The translations under genes and the position numbers were made by a program. A stretch of DNA of 39,383 nt, from assembly GCF_011058165.1 (NCBI RefSeq), contig NZ_JAALEG010000060.1, positions 1-39,383 of the forward strand. Reading direction: 5' to 3'. Position 1 is the first letter of the stretch; each line of letters opens with the position of its first letter. Positions 33,181-39,383 of this stretch are shown piece after piece. The notes under the pieces were generated by a model. That model searched no databases, had not been told where the DNA came from, and worked only from the letters and a program-made list of their open reading frames with translations. The DNA is from Rhodococcus aetherivorans. GTDB lineage: Bacteria; Actinomycetota; Actinomycetes; Mycobacteriales; Mycobacteriaceae.

Positions 33181-33936
33181 TCAGCGCATCAGCGCTTGAC
33201 CGCCGTCGACGGGGAGCGAGTGACCGGTGATGTACCGTGCCGCCGGACTGCACAGGAAGACCACCGCCGGACCGATGTCGGTTTCGGGGTCGCCCAGCCG
33301 CCCGAGCGGCACGGTGTCGAGATACGCCCGCGCTTCGTCCGGACTCTCCTGCGCCCACACCTCGAGGGCGGATGAATTGGCCAACGGGAGAATCGCATTG
33401 ACTCGAATCCCGTCGGCGGCCCACTCACACGCCGCCGTGCGGGTGAGGACGCGGATCGCCTCCTTGGCGGCCGCGTAGCCACCGTATCCGGACGGGTCCC
33501 AGCGCACCCCCGCCGCGGACCCGAGATTGACGATCGAGCCGCCGCCCTTCAGATGCGGGTGACACGCCCTCATCAGCCGCAGTGTCGCGGTCGGCCCGGA
33601 ATCCATCCCCCGCTGATAGACCTGTTCGTCGAGGTCGAGCAATCGTCCGTGGACCGTCGACTGGGCGTTGTTCACCAGGATCGACAGGCCGCCGAATCGC
33701 GCGATCACCCGCTCCACCAGGAGATCGATCCCGGCCGCATCGGTGACATCGCACACGAAGGCGGCAGCGCGGCCGCCGCGCTCCTCGATCTCCGCCGCCA
33801 CCTTCTCGATCTTGTCGGCCGTCCTCCCCACCACGGCCACCCGGGCTCCGGCCGCAGCCAACGCCAGGGCGATGCCGCGTCCCACCCCCTGACCCGCTCC
33901 CGTCACCAGCGCCGTCTCACCGTTCACAGAGTTCAC
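33181..33936 (-). CDS. Short-chain dehydrogenase/reductase (SDR)
   Basis: This 251-residue classical SDR shows TGAGQGVG (about residue 12), Arg after beta-2 (VVGRTADK, which favours NADP(H)), NNA in LVNNAQSTV, a Ser in the NLGSAAG segment, and catalytic YAAAK. The C-terminus SLPVDGGQALMR is the family end. The GTG at 33936 is chosen because AAGGAAGG lies just upstream; ATG at 33981 is in frame but inside the operator region. It is preceded by a palindrome related to those of the IclR and TetR genes (33982-34011), so it may belong to the same regulon. The substrate is unknown. Confidence 0.92.
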   Translation of the reverse strand: MNSVNGETALVTGAGQGVGRGIALALAAAGARVAVVGRTADKIEKVAAEIEERGGRAAAFVCDVTDAAGIDLLVERVIARFGGLSILVNNAQSTVHGRLLDLDEQVYQRGMDSGPTATLRLMRACHPHLKGGGSIVNLGSAAGVRWDPSGYGGYAAAKEAIRVLTRTAACEWAADGIRVNAILPLANSSALEVWAQESPDEARAYLDTVPLGRLGDPETDIGPAVVFLCSPAARYITGHSLPVDGGQALMR

Positions 33937-33981
33937 GTCCGCCTTCCTTGCTCGGGACCGCACACCGCTGCGCGCGCTCAT

Positions 33982-34011
33982 TGAGTAATCGATCAATCAA
34001 TTACGATCGAT
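33982..34011. promoter_or_regulatory. Operator region upstream of the SDR gene
   Basis: On the minus strand TGATCGATTACTCA (33995-33982) matches the IclR-gene site at 11 of 14 bases, and the six bases before it (ATTGAT) also match. A second inverted repeat, ATCGATC (33988-33994) and GATCGAT (34005-34011), overlaps it. The region also faces the divergent ERCC4 nuclease gene. Confidence 0.5.
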
Positions 34012-34110
34012 GATGCCGGTTGCGACCGGACCCCGGTAGGTGTACCGGCGGGTAACTTCTGGCACCCGCGGACGTCCTTGCGTTGCGATGAGACCCTGAC
34101 AGCTGTGGAA

Positions 34111-35121
34111 ATGGTGATCGCGGTGAATCCGGAGCCGGCGTCCAAGCTGGGCTACCTGCTGCGGGTACCCCTCGACGGCGGGCTGGTGTTTCGCACCTCG
34201 GGAACCTGGCCGCGCACGAAGGCGCTGTACTGCCATCCGGTGCCGATCGACGAATGGCCCGACGACCCCGAGGTGGTCGAGCGGGTGGCCGTGCGGTCGT
34301 GTGCGCGGCGCGGCGCGGCAATCGATCTGGTACTCGATCGGGGCCGGGAGAACCGATCGCAGATCGTGTACACCACCGCGCGCGGGCGCGACGTGGTGTT
34401 CTGGCAGTCCCCGCGGACCCGCAAACAGGCCCGGCCGAACGTGCGCACACCCACCGCCCGGGCCGCCGGCATCGCCGAGCTGCCCATCGTCGTCGACTCG
34501 CACGAGCGTTACGCCTACCGGTTCGCCGACCAGCAGGTCGGGCTCACCAAACGCGCACTGCCGTGCGGGGACTACGGGGTCTTCCTCGAGGACCGCCTCG
34601 TGGCCTCGGTCGAACGCAAGTCGGTGCCGGACCTGGTCCCGAGCCTGACGAACGGCACGCTGCGCTACGCGCTGGCCGAATTGGCGGCCCTACCGCGGGC
34701 CGCGATCGTGGTCGAGGACCGGTACTCGGCGATCTTCGCGCTCGAGCGGGTGCGGCCGGCGACCGTCGCCGACGGTCTGGCCGAGTTGCAGGTGCGCTGG
34801 CCGAACGTGCCGATCGTGTTCTGCGACAACCGCGCCCTGGCGGAGCAGTGGACCTACCGCTATCTGGCGGCGGCCTACGTCTGGGCCGAGGCAGAGAACA
34901 CGGCGATCGCCCGCATTGCGGCACCGCGCCCGGTCGACGCGCCCGCTGCCGAATCCGGGGACATCGCCGAATCCGCGAGCGGCGCCGGGGAGGGGGCACC
35001 GCCGGCGCCGTCCACCGCCGAGGTTCGGGCCTGGGCACGTGCCCAAGGCCTCCCGGTGCCGGATCGGGGCCGGCTCCGTCCCGATATCTGGCAGGCGTGG
35101 AGCTCGGCTCACCCCGAATAG
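34111..35121 (+). CDS. ERCC4-type nuclease fused to a C-terminal Lsr2-like domain
   Basis: This 336-residue protein has an N-terminal region of unknown type (about 1-120; VFRTSGTWPRTKALYCHPVP). The ERCC4 (XPF-type) nuclease domain follows (about 125-255), with the catalytic pattern VVDSHERY, CGDYGVFLEDRLVASVERKS and PDL (GD-x(n)-ERK-x3-D). After an Ala/Pro/Glu-rich linker, the last 35 residues read AEVRAWARAQGLPVPDRGRL and RPDIWQAWSSAHP, the pattern of the AT-rich-DNA-binding tail of Lsr2. The combination predicts a structure-specific nuclease directed to Lsr2-type sites. The start is uncertain: ATG 34111 lacks a clear ribosome binding site, and GTG 34105 and TTG 34078 are in frame. It is divergent from the SDR. 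Confidence 0.85.
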   Translation: MVIAVNPEPASKLGYLLRVPLDGGLVFRTSGTWPRTKALYCHPVPIDEWPDDPEVVERVAVRSCARRGAAIDLVLDRGRENRSQIVYTTARGRDVVFWQSPRTRKQARPNVRTPTARAAGIAELPIVVDSHERYAYRFADQQVGLTKRALPCGDYGVFLEDRLVASVERKSVPDLVPSLTNGTLRYALAELAALPRAAIVVEDRYSAIFALERVRPATVADGLAELQVRWPNVPIVFCDNRALAEQWTYRYLAAAYVWAEAENTAIARIAAPRPVDAPAAESGDIAESASGAGEGAPPAPSTAEVRAWARAQGLPVPDRGRLRPDIWQAWSSAHPE

Positions 35122-35200
35122 CGACCCCGCTCCGAGCCGGACCGCATCGACGACGCCGGCACCGGGGCGGGCGGTCACAGCCGGCGCCCGCCCGGACGGC

Positions 35201-35803
35201 TCAGGACCCATGTACCAATCCGACTGCGGCCCGGATAATCTCGCTCCTCGCTTCCGCCGAACGACCGACGCCGACCGTCGAGTGGACAATGGCCGCACCT
35301 TCCACCAGGCTGACCACGGTCGCCGCGACCGCGAAGCTCCGCGACCGGTCGAGATCGGGGCGAACGCAGGCCACGAGGTCGGCCACGTGACCGACGTATC
35401 CGGTGTAGAAGTCGCGGACGACCGCGGCCGTGCTCTCGTCGCTCATGGCAATGGCCCAGACCTCCACGAACAACCGCACGCACGACGGATCGTCCTGCTC
35501 TGCGAGCAGGATCTCGAACAGACTCGTCGTTTCCGACCTGGTCAGGGCCGGCTGCTCACCCCGTTCCTCGACCGGCCCCAGTGCGGACGACAGCCGCTCG
35601 AGCGAACGCTGCAGCGCCCGCTCGAGCACAGCCCGGATCAGATCGGCGCGAGTCGGAAAATAGTGCTGGAGGTGCCCGATACGCACGCCCGCCGCAGCGG
35701 CAAAGTCACGCAGAGACGCATCGGCGTTGCCGCGGGTCGTGAGTACCCGTTCGGCGGCATCGAGCAGTTCGGCCTGCCGTTGGCCGCCCTTCGTCGAGAT
35801 CAT
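35201..35803 (-). CDS. TetR-family regulator of the saccharopine-dehydrogenase-like operon
   Basis: This 200-residue protein has a TetR DNA-binding domain (QAELLDAAERVLTTRGNADA, SLRDFAAAAGVRIGHLQHYF, then PTRADLIRAVLERAL). Its helical C-terminal domain contains LLAEQDDPSCVRLFVEVWAI. The ATG at 35803 overlaps the stop of the upstream dehydrogenase-like gene as ATGA, so the two are translationally coupled. The palindrome at 36864-36883 in front of the operon is its likely target, giving autorepression. The ligand is unknown. Confidence 0.9.
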   Translation of the reverse strand: MISTKGGQRQAELLDAAERVLTTRGNADASLRDFAAAAGVRIGHLQHYFPTRADLIRAVLERALQRSLERLSSALGPVEERGEQPALTRSETTSLFEILLAEQDDPSCVRLFVEVWAIAMSDESTAAVVRDFYTGYVGHVADLVACVRPDLDRSRSFAVAATVVSLVEGAAIVHSTVGVGRSAEARSEIIRAAVGLVHGS

Positions 35804-36855
35804 TCCCGCAATACTTCCACTCCGTGCTCGGGTAGCGATCGCAGGATCGAGGCCGGATCCGGATGCAGCTCGGGGTAGGTGACACCGGGCTCCGACCCCG
35901 TCGGATCGAGCACTCTTCGCAAACCGAGGAAGCCGCCGAGCGCAGTCAAGTGAGCTTGGCCTCGCGGATCGACGACCGTTGCCGATGTCCTTCCTCCCTC
36001 GCCGTCGACGTCGACCCGGATCTCGGCGTTCCCTCCCTCGCCGGGCGAGTACAACAACGACCGGCGTACGGATGTCCACCGGTCCCCCTTGCCCCACCTG
36101 AACAACCCGGCCTTCTTCGCTGCGAGCAACGCCGTGGTGGCCGCGCCCGAGCTGAAGCCGAGACGTGTGGACACGGTGCCGACATCGAGGGTGATCGGCA
36201 GCGTGAGCTGTTCAGGGGTGTCGATTCGGACCACCTTGGTGCGCGACCCGGCGATATTCACGATCCGCGGATCTGTCAACGGCGCCACCGTCACCGGTAG
36301 TCCGCCCCGACGAACCTCGTAGTCGTATCCGAGCCGATCCATGAAGTCGACCGAATCGATGCCGGCCATGTCGTTCATGTCCCAGCGAACTGCGATATCG
36401 ACCGAGGCGGCAGCTCCGCCGCGCTCGGCTATCAGGGCAGCGGCTACCACACTCGTGATTCCGCCCATCCACGCCGACGAGAAGAGCACCGGCGCACGTG
36501 GCTTCATCACGGCTGCCACGGCGATGGCGCGGGTCATGCGGCTGGTCCATCGCGTGATGTCGACGTACGGAACGCCCGCGCCGACCGCAGCCGTCAAGAC
36601 CCGGTCGATCGGATCGTTGACCGTTCCGATCACCGCTCGGACCGCCGCCCGAAATGGCGCCGGATCCGTTAGATCCCAGCGCCGCACCGTAGCCCCGTGC
36701 TTGTCGGCGAGCGCCGCGCCCTTCTCGGGATTGCGCCCGGTCAGCAGCAACGGCCAGTGCGGAGCGGCGAGTTCGGTCAGTGCGGAACCCACGGTTCCGT
36801 ATCCACCGACGATCAGGACCGGACCTTCGTGGTCTCGTGTGAGCGTGTCAGCCAT
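35800..36855 (-). CDS. Saccharopine-dehydrogenase-like NAD(P)-binding protein
   Basis: This 351-residue protein has an N-terminal Rossmann fold (VLIVGGYGTVGSALTELAA, about residues 12-30; then LLTGRNPEKGAAL). The mixed C-terminal domain is typical of saccharopine-dehydrogenase-like or trans-acting enoyl-reductase-like proteins (VPYVDITRWTSRM, SSAWMGGITSVVAAALIAER). The exact reaction is not known; family members often act on lipids or amino-acid-like substrates. The ATG at 36855 follows the palindromic operator by nine bases, so the leader must be very short. It is the first gene of a two-gene operon with the TetR regulator. Confidence 0.85.
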   Translation of the reverse strand: MADTLTRDHEGPVLIVGGYGTVGSALTELAAPHWPLLLTGRNPEKGAALADKHGATVRRWDLTDPAPFRAAVRAVIGTVNDPIDRVLTAAVGAGVPYVDITRWTSRMTRAIAVAAVMKPRAPVLFSSAWMGGITSVVAAALIAERGGAAASVDIAVRWDMNDMAGIDSVDFMDRLGYDYEVRRGGLPVTVAPLTDPRIVNIAGSRTKVVRIDTPEQLTLPITLDVGTVSTRLGFSSGAATTALLAAKKAGLFRWGKGDRWTSVRRSLLYSPGEGGNAEIRVDVDGEGGRTSATVVDPRGQAHLTALGGFLGLRRVLDPTGSEPGVTYPELHPDPASILRSLPEHGVEVLRE

Positions 36856-36863
36856 GGCCAAAA

Positions 36864-36883
36864 TATAGGTCATTTGACCTATA
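36864..36883. promoter_or_regulatory. Perfect 9-bp palindromic operator
   Basis: TATAGGTCA (36864-36872) and TGACCTATA (36875-36883) are perfect arms around a TT centre. The site ends nine bases before the ATG of the saccharopine-dehydrogenase-like gene. Its arms contain TATA elements that could serve as the -10 box. It is the likely binding site of the TetR protein at 35201-35803. Confidence 0.7.
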
Positions 36884-37008
36884 CTGTTCACTGTGCCGGC
36901 CCTCACACCCCGGCAACTCGGGATGGCCGCAGCGTGCGCGCACCTCCCGCCGAGTCGATATCCGCGCCAGGACACCGCGGGCAACGAAGACGAGGGGCCA
37001 CCGGTGTC

Positions 37009-37658
37009 GTGCTGACCTGGTGTTCGGTCGAACGCGCGATCGCCACCCGGCGTCTGCTGCCCGCCGCCGCGATCCTCATCGGCGCGATCACCGTCACCGC
37101 CGGCCCGTCGGGCATCATCTGCTTCGCCGCATCGATCGCCGGCGCCCGCCCGATCGCCCGCATCCTCCATCACCGGCTCGCAACATGGGATGGTTGCCGC
37201 TGCTCGCTCCGATGGTCGCGGCCGGGCTGGTGGTGCTGGTGCCGGTCTTCTCGGCCCAGACCCCCTGCGGCTGTGCTGAAGATGCAGCACGCACACGAGG
37301 TCGGCCCGAATGTGCCGTGGTTCCAGGGGTATCTGCGCTATCAGTACCTGCTGCAGATCACCGTGGACGGGTCCTGGCGCGCCGGTTCGCGGTCTTCACC
37401 CTGGTGCTGTGCCTGCTGGTGGCGATCGTGGCGATGCTCGCTGCCGTGGCGACCGGCCCCGCGGTGTTGCGTTCGCGGCGCAATCGGGCGCTGTTCGCGG
37501 CAGCGGTGTCGTTCGTGGTGACCATGTCGTTCATCGGGCCGAACGGCTGGTGGTATGTGTCGAGCTGCGGGGTGCCGTGGTGGGACAAGCCGCCGTCGAT
37601 CGCCGAATTCGGGTTCTCCACCGTGGTCTTTGCCGCGACCGTCGTCGCATTGCTTTGA
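37009..37658 (+). pseudogene. Frameshifted membrane-protein gene
   Basis: Hydrophobic pieces lie in two frames. The first starts near GTG 37009 (RRLLPAAAILIGAITVTAGP). The second begins at MGWLPLLAPMVAAGLVVLVP (about 37190). The first frame returns with PPAAVLKMQHAHEVGPNVPW and FQGYLRYQYLLQITVDG (about 37262-37370), and the second resumes with RRFAVFTLVLCLLVAIVAML up to VVFAATVVALL and a stop at 37658. One switch lies in a run of five C near 37260, the other near 37370. An intact version would have about four or five membrane spans. The family is not recognised. The neighbouring mobile-element remnants favour real decay. Confidence 0.55.
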
Positions 37659-37749
37659 CTGATGCGACCTCGGACCATGCGTCGTAGTAGGCCTTGCGCA
37701 ATCCGCTCCGGTCTCTCCGAGTCCGACAGTGCGCGCTCCTAGGATCGAG

Positions 37750-37833
37750 ATATTGTCAAGACCTGTGGATGGGCGAGTTTCAGGCGACCTCCAGGGTGGT
37801 GGGTGGGTCGATCGGTCGTTCTGCGAGTTTCCC
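37750..37833 (-). mobile_element. IS256-family 3' end remnant, copy B
   Basis: On the minus strand the sequence codes GKLAERPIDPPTTLEVA and a stop, then CTCGCCCATCCACA and TTGACAATA. Copy A at 38570-38839 carries the same tail (GRLIERPVDASTTKEVA and the same terminal motif). Only about 84 bases are left, fused in frame to the start of a hydrolase gene. The junction is near 37833. Confidence 0.6.
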
Positions 37834-37929
37834 GGGCAGCAGTCCGTCGAACTGCTGGTGGATGTCGAACAGGCTGCCGTGCAGCAGCAGTACTTCCGTG
37901 CCGCTCGAGTCGTGTATCTCGTAGTGCAT
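37780..37929 (-). pseudogene. Alpha/beta-hydrolase N-terminus truncated and fused to an IS256 tail
   Basis: The 49-codon frame starts at ATG 37929 with HYEIHDSSGTEVLLLHGSLF then DIHQQFDGLLPG, the oxyanion-hole HG segment and first strands of an alpha/beta hydrolase. At about codon 33 it passes into KLAERPIDPPTTLEVA, the tail of an IS256 transposase, and stops. The nucleophile Ser, catalytic Asp and His are all missing, so it cannot be an active hydrolase. It follows the DHFR-like gene by 29 bases and was probably its operon partner. Confidence 0.65.
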
Positions 37930-37958
37930 CCGCAGCTCGCCTGGCTGTGTATGTCCGA

Positions 37959-38525
37959 TCAGTCGTGTTTCGCCTCGTAGCGCAGCAGGACCGTGCCACC
38001 CGGGAAGGTGCGGTTCTCCAACAGTCGCAGCGAGATCCATGACGGCAGGGTCGGGAAGAACGGGGTGCCGCCGCCCACGGCGATGGGCGCGACCACGATC
38101 CGGTATTCGTCCACCAGTCCGGCCTGCACGATCGGTGCTGCCAGCGTCGCGCCGGCCACCTCCAGCCTGCCGTCGGTTTCGGCTTTCAGCCTCGTCACCA
38201 CCTCGACCGGGTCGCCGCGTTCCAGGCGGGAGTTCCAGTCGACGGACTCCAGGGTGTGCGAGAACACGACCTTGGGCATGTCGCGCCAGATGCGGGCGAA
38301 GTCGACGATCAGAGGGGTGGCGTCCGGGGCCTTGTCGGCAGTCGGCCAGTACGCGGACATCAGTTCGTAGAGCCGCCGCCCGTAGAACGACAGAGCGGTC
38401 TCCCGCTCGAAGTCGTTCCAGTACTGGTGCAGTTCTTCGCTCGGATCGGTCCAGTCGATGTTGCCTTGCGCATCGGCGATGTACCCGTCCACCGACACGT
38501 TGAAGCCATAGATGAGTTTGCCCAT
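37959..38525 (-). CDS. Dihydrofolate-reductase-like (RibD C-terminal type) protein
   Basis: This 188-residue protein begins MGKLIYGFNVSVDGYIADAQ, the usual start of the YyaP/RibD_C-type DHFR-like family. It continues with FYGRRLYELMSAYWP, a VVFSHTLESVDW segment and the C-terminal IVVAPIAVGGGTPFFPTL. Members bind NADPH; most have unknown substrates and are not true folate enzymes. The ATG at 38525 fits the family start; the longer frame from 38558 does not. The gene is intact although it is framed by two IS256 remnants in the same orientation, so it may be a passenger or survivor between them. Confidence 0.88.
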   Translation of the reverse strand: MGKLIYGFNVSVDGYIADAQGNIDWTDPSEELHQYWNDFERETALSFYGRRLYELMSAYWPTADKAPDATPLIVDFARIWRDMPKVVFSHTLESVDWNSRLERGDPVEVVTRLKAETDGRLEVAGATLAAPIVQAGLVDEYRIVVAPIAVGGGTPFFPTLPSWISLRLLENRTFPGGTVLLRYEAKHD

Positions 38526-38569
38526 GCAGATCAGACTGCACCGGAGGGCAAAACTCATCGCGACGCCAC

Positions 38570-38839
38570 ACGAGTTATTGTCAAATCGTTGTGGATGGGC
38601 GAGCGTCGGGCGACCTCCTTCGTAGTTGACGCATCAACCGGTCGTTCTATGAGTCTTCCCTTCTCGAACACGGCTCCGGCCCGAACGAGGGCGACCAGGT
38701 GCGGCGCGTTCACGGCGCGTCAGCGTGCCTCAGCGGCCTCGATCACCGTGAACGCCAGCGCGAGCCCGGCCGTCCGCGAGCCCGGCCCCTTGGTGACCTT
38801 GCTCCTCAAACGCACTGGCGCGAAAATAGATTCGATGGG
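38570..38839 (-). mobile_element. IS256-family transposase C-terminal remnant, copy A
   Basis: On the minus strand PIESIFAPVRLRSKVTKGPG, SRTAGLALAFTVIEAAEAR, a TGA stop (38722-38720), then RAVNAPHLVALVRAGAVFEK and GRLIERPVDASTTKEVA are read in one frame. This is the standard C-terminus of IS256/Mutator transposases. The stop replaces the Trp codon normally found before RAVNAPH, a TGG to TGA change. The family terminal sequence follows (CTCGCCCATCCACA, TTGACAATA near 38570). The N-terminal catalytic part is missing. Confidence 0.75.
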
Positions 38840-39383
38840 GCAACACAATCAGCCAGATACCGCCGAACTGGCTCGACCACCTCGCCCACATCGTCGTAAA
38901 CGAGCCAGGGCACAATGCGGCTCTTCCTAATCCAGGGTGTAGCAGCGGCCTGAAGCCACCGGTCTCGAGTAGCGATCCGGCGATGTAGGTGGTGAGGTTG
39001 CCGAACCCGAGGGCGGAGCCGCAGAGGTGTTCGAGTCGTCCGCTGATCGCCTCGGTTGGGCCGTTGCTGGTGCCGGGTCGGTCGAAGTAGGCCAGCACGT
39101 CGACGGCGCGCTTCTTCAGCGTTCGGCCCAGCGTGATCACCTCGCTCAGCGCAGCGGGAACGCCGGCGCTGACCGACCCGATCAGGTTCCGCATCGGCTC
39201 GCGCCCCTTCGTTCGATCCGGGTGACGGTAGGCGGCGATCATCCGCTGGTAGATCCCCCAAGTCGCCTCGACTTCGACATGCTCTTCGGCGGCGAACAGG
39301 GCGGTGAGTCGGTCCTGCTGCTTGTCGGTGAGTAGGTCGGCGCCGGTGTGCAGGGTCCTCCTGGCGGCGTAGAGCGGGTCGTC
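38730..39383 (-). CDS. ISL3-family transposase, C-terminal part (runs off the right edge)
   Basis: The frame enters from the right edge as LYAARRTLHTGADLLTDKQQ, then LFAAEEHVEVEATWGIYQRM, RTLKKRAVDVLAYFDRPGTS, NGPTEAISGRLEHLCGSALG and SLLETGGFRPLLHPGLG. This is the conserved C-terminus of ISL3 (DDE-type) transposases, including the NGPTEA block with the catalytic Glu. Instead of stopping near the terminal repeat, the frame stays open through the IS end (38919) and the flanking fragments to a stop at 38730-38732, which would add about 60 foreign residues. A few family positions look changed (for example ISGRLEHLCG), so activity is uncertain. Confidence 0.85.
   Translation of the reverse strand, partial: DDPLYAARRTLHTGADLLTDKQQDRLTALFAAEEHVEVEATWGIYQRMIAAYRHPDRTKGREPMRNLIGSVSAGVPAALSEVITLGRTLKKRAVDVLAYFDRPGTSNGPTEAISGRLEHLCGSALGFGNLTTYIAGSLLETGGFRPLLHPGLGRAALCPGSFTTMWARWSSQFGGIWLIVLPHRIYFRASAFEEQGHQGAGLADGRARAGVHGDRGR
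38840..38918 (-). pseudogene. Possible tyrosine-recombinase N-terminal fragment
   Basis: Between the ISL3 end and IS256 copy A, the minus strand codes IVPWLVYDDVGEVVEPVRRY then LADCVA. This resembles the start of the N-terminal core-binding domain of actinobacterial phage-type integrases. Only about 25 residues remain, and both ends are cut by other elements. The assignment is from pattern memory and is tentative. Confidence 0.35.
38919..39383 (-). mobile_element. ISL3-family insertion sequence, one end visible
   Basis: The end at 38919-38942 begins GGCTCTTCCTAATCC, the GGCTCTTC start being the typical terminal repeat of ISL3 elements. The element extends beyond the right edge of the window, so its other end and target duplication cannot be seen. 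It lies next to an integrase fragment and an IS256 remnant. Confidence 0.75.

Noticed and set aside
33039..33230. Small plus-strand ORF over the GGGCC repeat
   Set aside because: The peptide is only repeat-encoded Gly/Pro/Ala/Arg and overlaps the end of the SDR gene.
38720..38722. Programmed recoding (selenocysteine or readthrough) at the TGA in IS256 copy A
   Set aside because: The family has Trp here, the element is truncated on both sides, and a simple TGG to TGA mutation is enough.

Overview
The window is high-GC DNA with actinobacterial gene style: dense operons, ATGA start/stop overlaps, GTG starts and GGAGG-type ribosome binding sites. Several products are typical of the mycolic-acid actinobacteria: a KshA-like Rieske steroid oxygenase, an FprB-type ferredoxin reductase, an RNHCP pair, a nuclease with an Lsr2-like tail and a rifampin phosphotransferase. 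Rhodococcus or a close relative is the best guess. This is an inference, because no rRNA or tRNA gene is present.

Layout. (1) 1-6076: a cytochrome P450 system. It holds a P450, its 3Fe-4S ferredoxin, a divergent short-chain dehydrogenase (SDR), an FprB-type reductase and a TetR regulator. Canonical promoters face each other between the ferredoxin and the SDR, and a motif there recurs in front of the reductase. (2) 6146-11344: an XRE/MmyB-like regulator divergent from a minus-strand run of alcohol dehydrogenase, Bcr/CflA exporter, second alcohol dehydrogenase, lipoprotein and a 42-residue membrane protein. (3) 11447-16096: tandem RNHCP proteins, a glycoside-hydrolase-like lipoprotein, and a PadR / DUF1048 / ABC-2 exporter operon with a clear palindrome upstream. 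(4) 16449-19183: a fatty acid desaturase, an unknown protein and a GNAT acetyltransferase. (5) 19292-22700: a decaying accessory island. It holds a frameshifted gene, a RES/Xre toxin-antitoxin pair with 9-bp tandem repeats at its promoter, an intact small unknown gene followed by a gene broken by about six frameshifts, and the tail of an IS256-family transposase.

(6) 22732-26744: a GlxA/AraC regulator divergent from an isochorismatase-like hydrolase, a basic protein and a DUF2254 membrane protein. (7) 26944-34011: IclR and KstR2-like TetR regulators, a KshA-like oxygenase with a small cysteine-containing partner, a rifampin phosphotransferase and an SDR. Related TGATCG-type palindromes precede the IclR, TetR and SDR genes and suggest one local regulon. 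(8) 34111-36883: an ERCC4 nuclease fused to an Lsr2-like domain, and a saccharopine-dehydrogenase-like / TetR operon behind a perfect palindrome. (9) 37009-39383: a mobile-element graveyard. It holds a broken membrane-protein gene, two IS256-type transposase tails flanking a DHFR-like reductase and a truncated alpha/beta hydrolase, a short integrase-like fragment, and an ISL3-family transposase that runs off the right edge.

How the genes fit together. Regions 1 and 7 look like oxidative catabolism of hydrophobic, possibly terpenoid or steroid, substrates. NAD(P)H electrons would pass through the FprB-type reductase and small ferredoxin to the P450, and the SDR could oxidise the alcohol product. 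Regions 2, 3 and the rifampin phosphotransferase add detoxification and export. Functions rest on recognised motifs and family resemblance, not on database searches.
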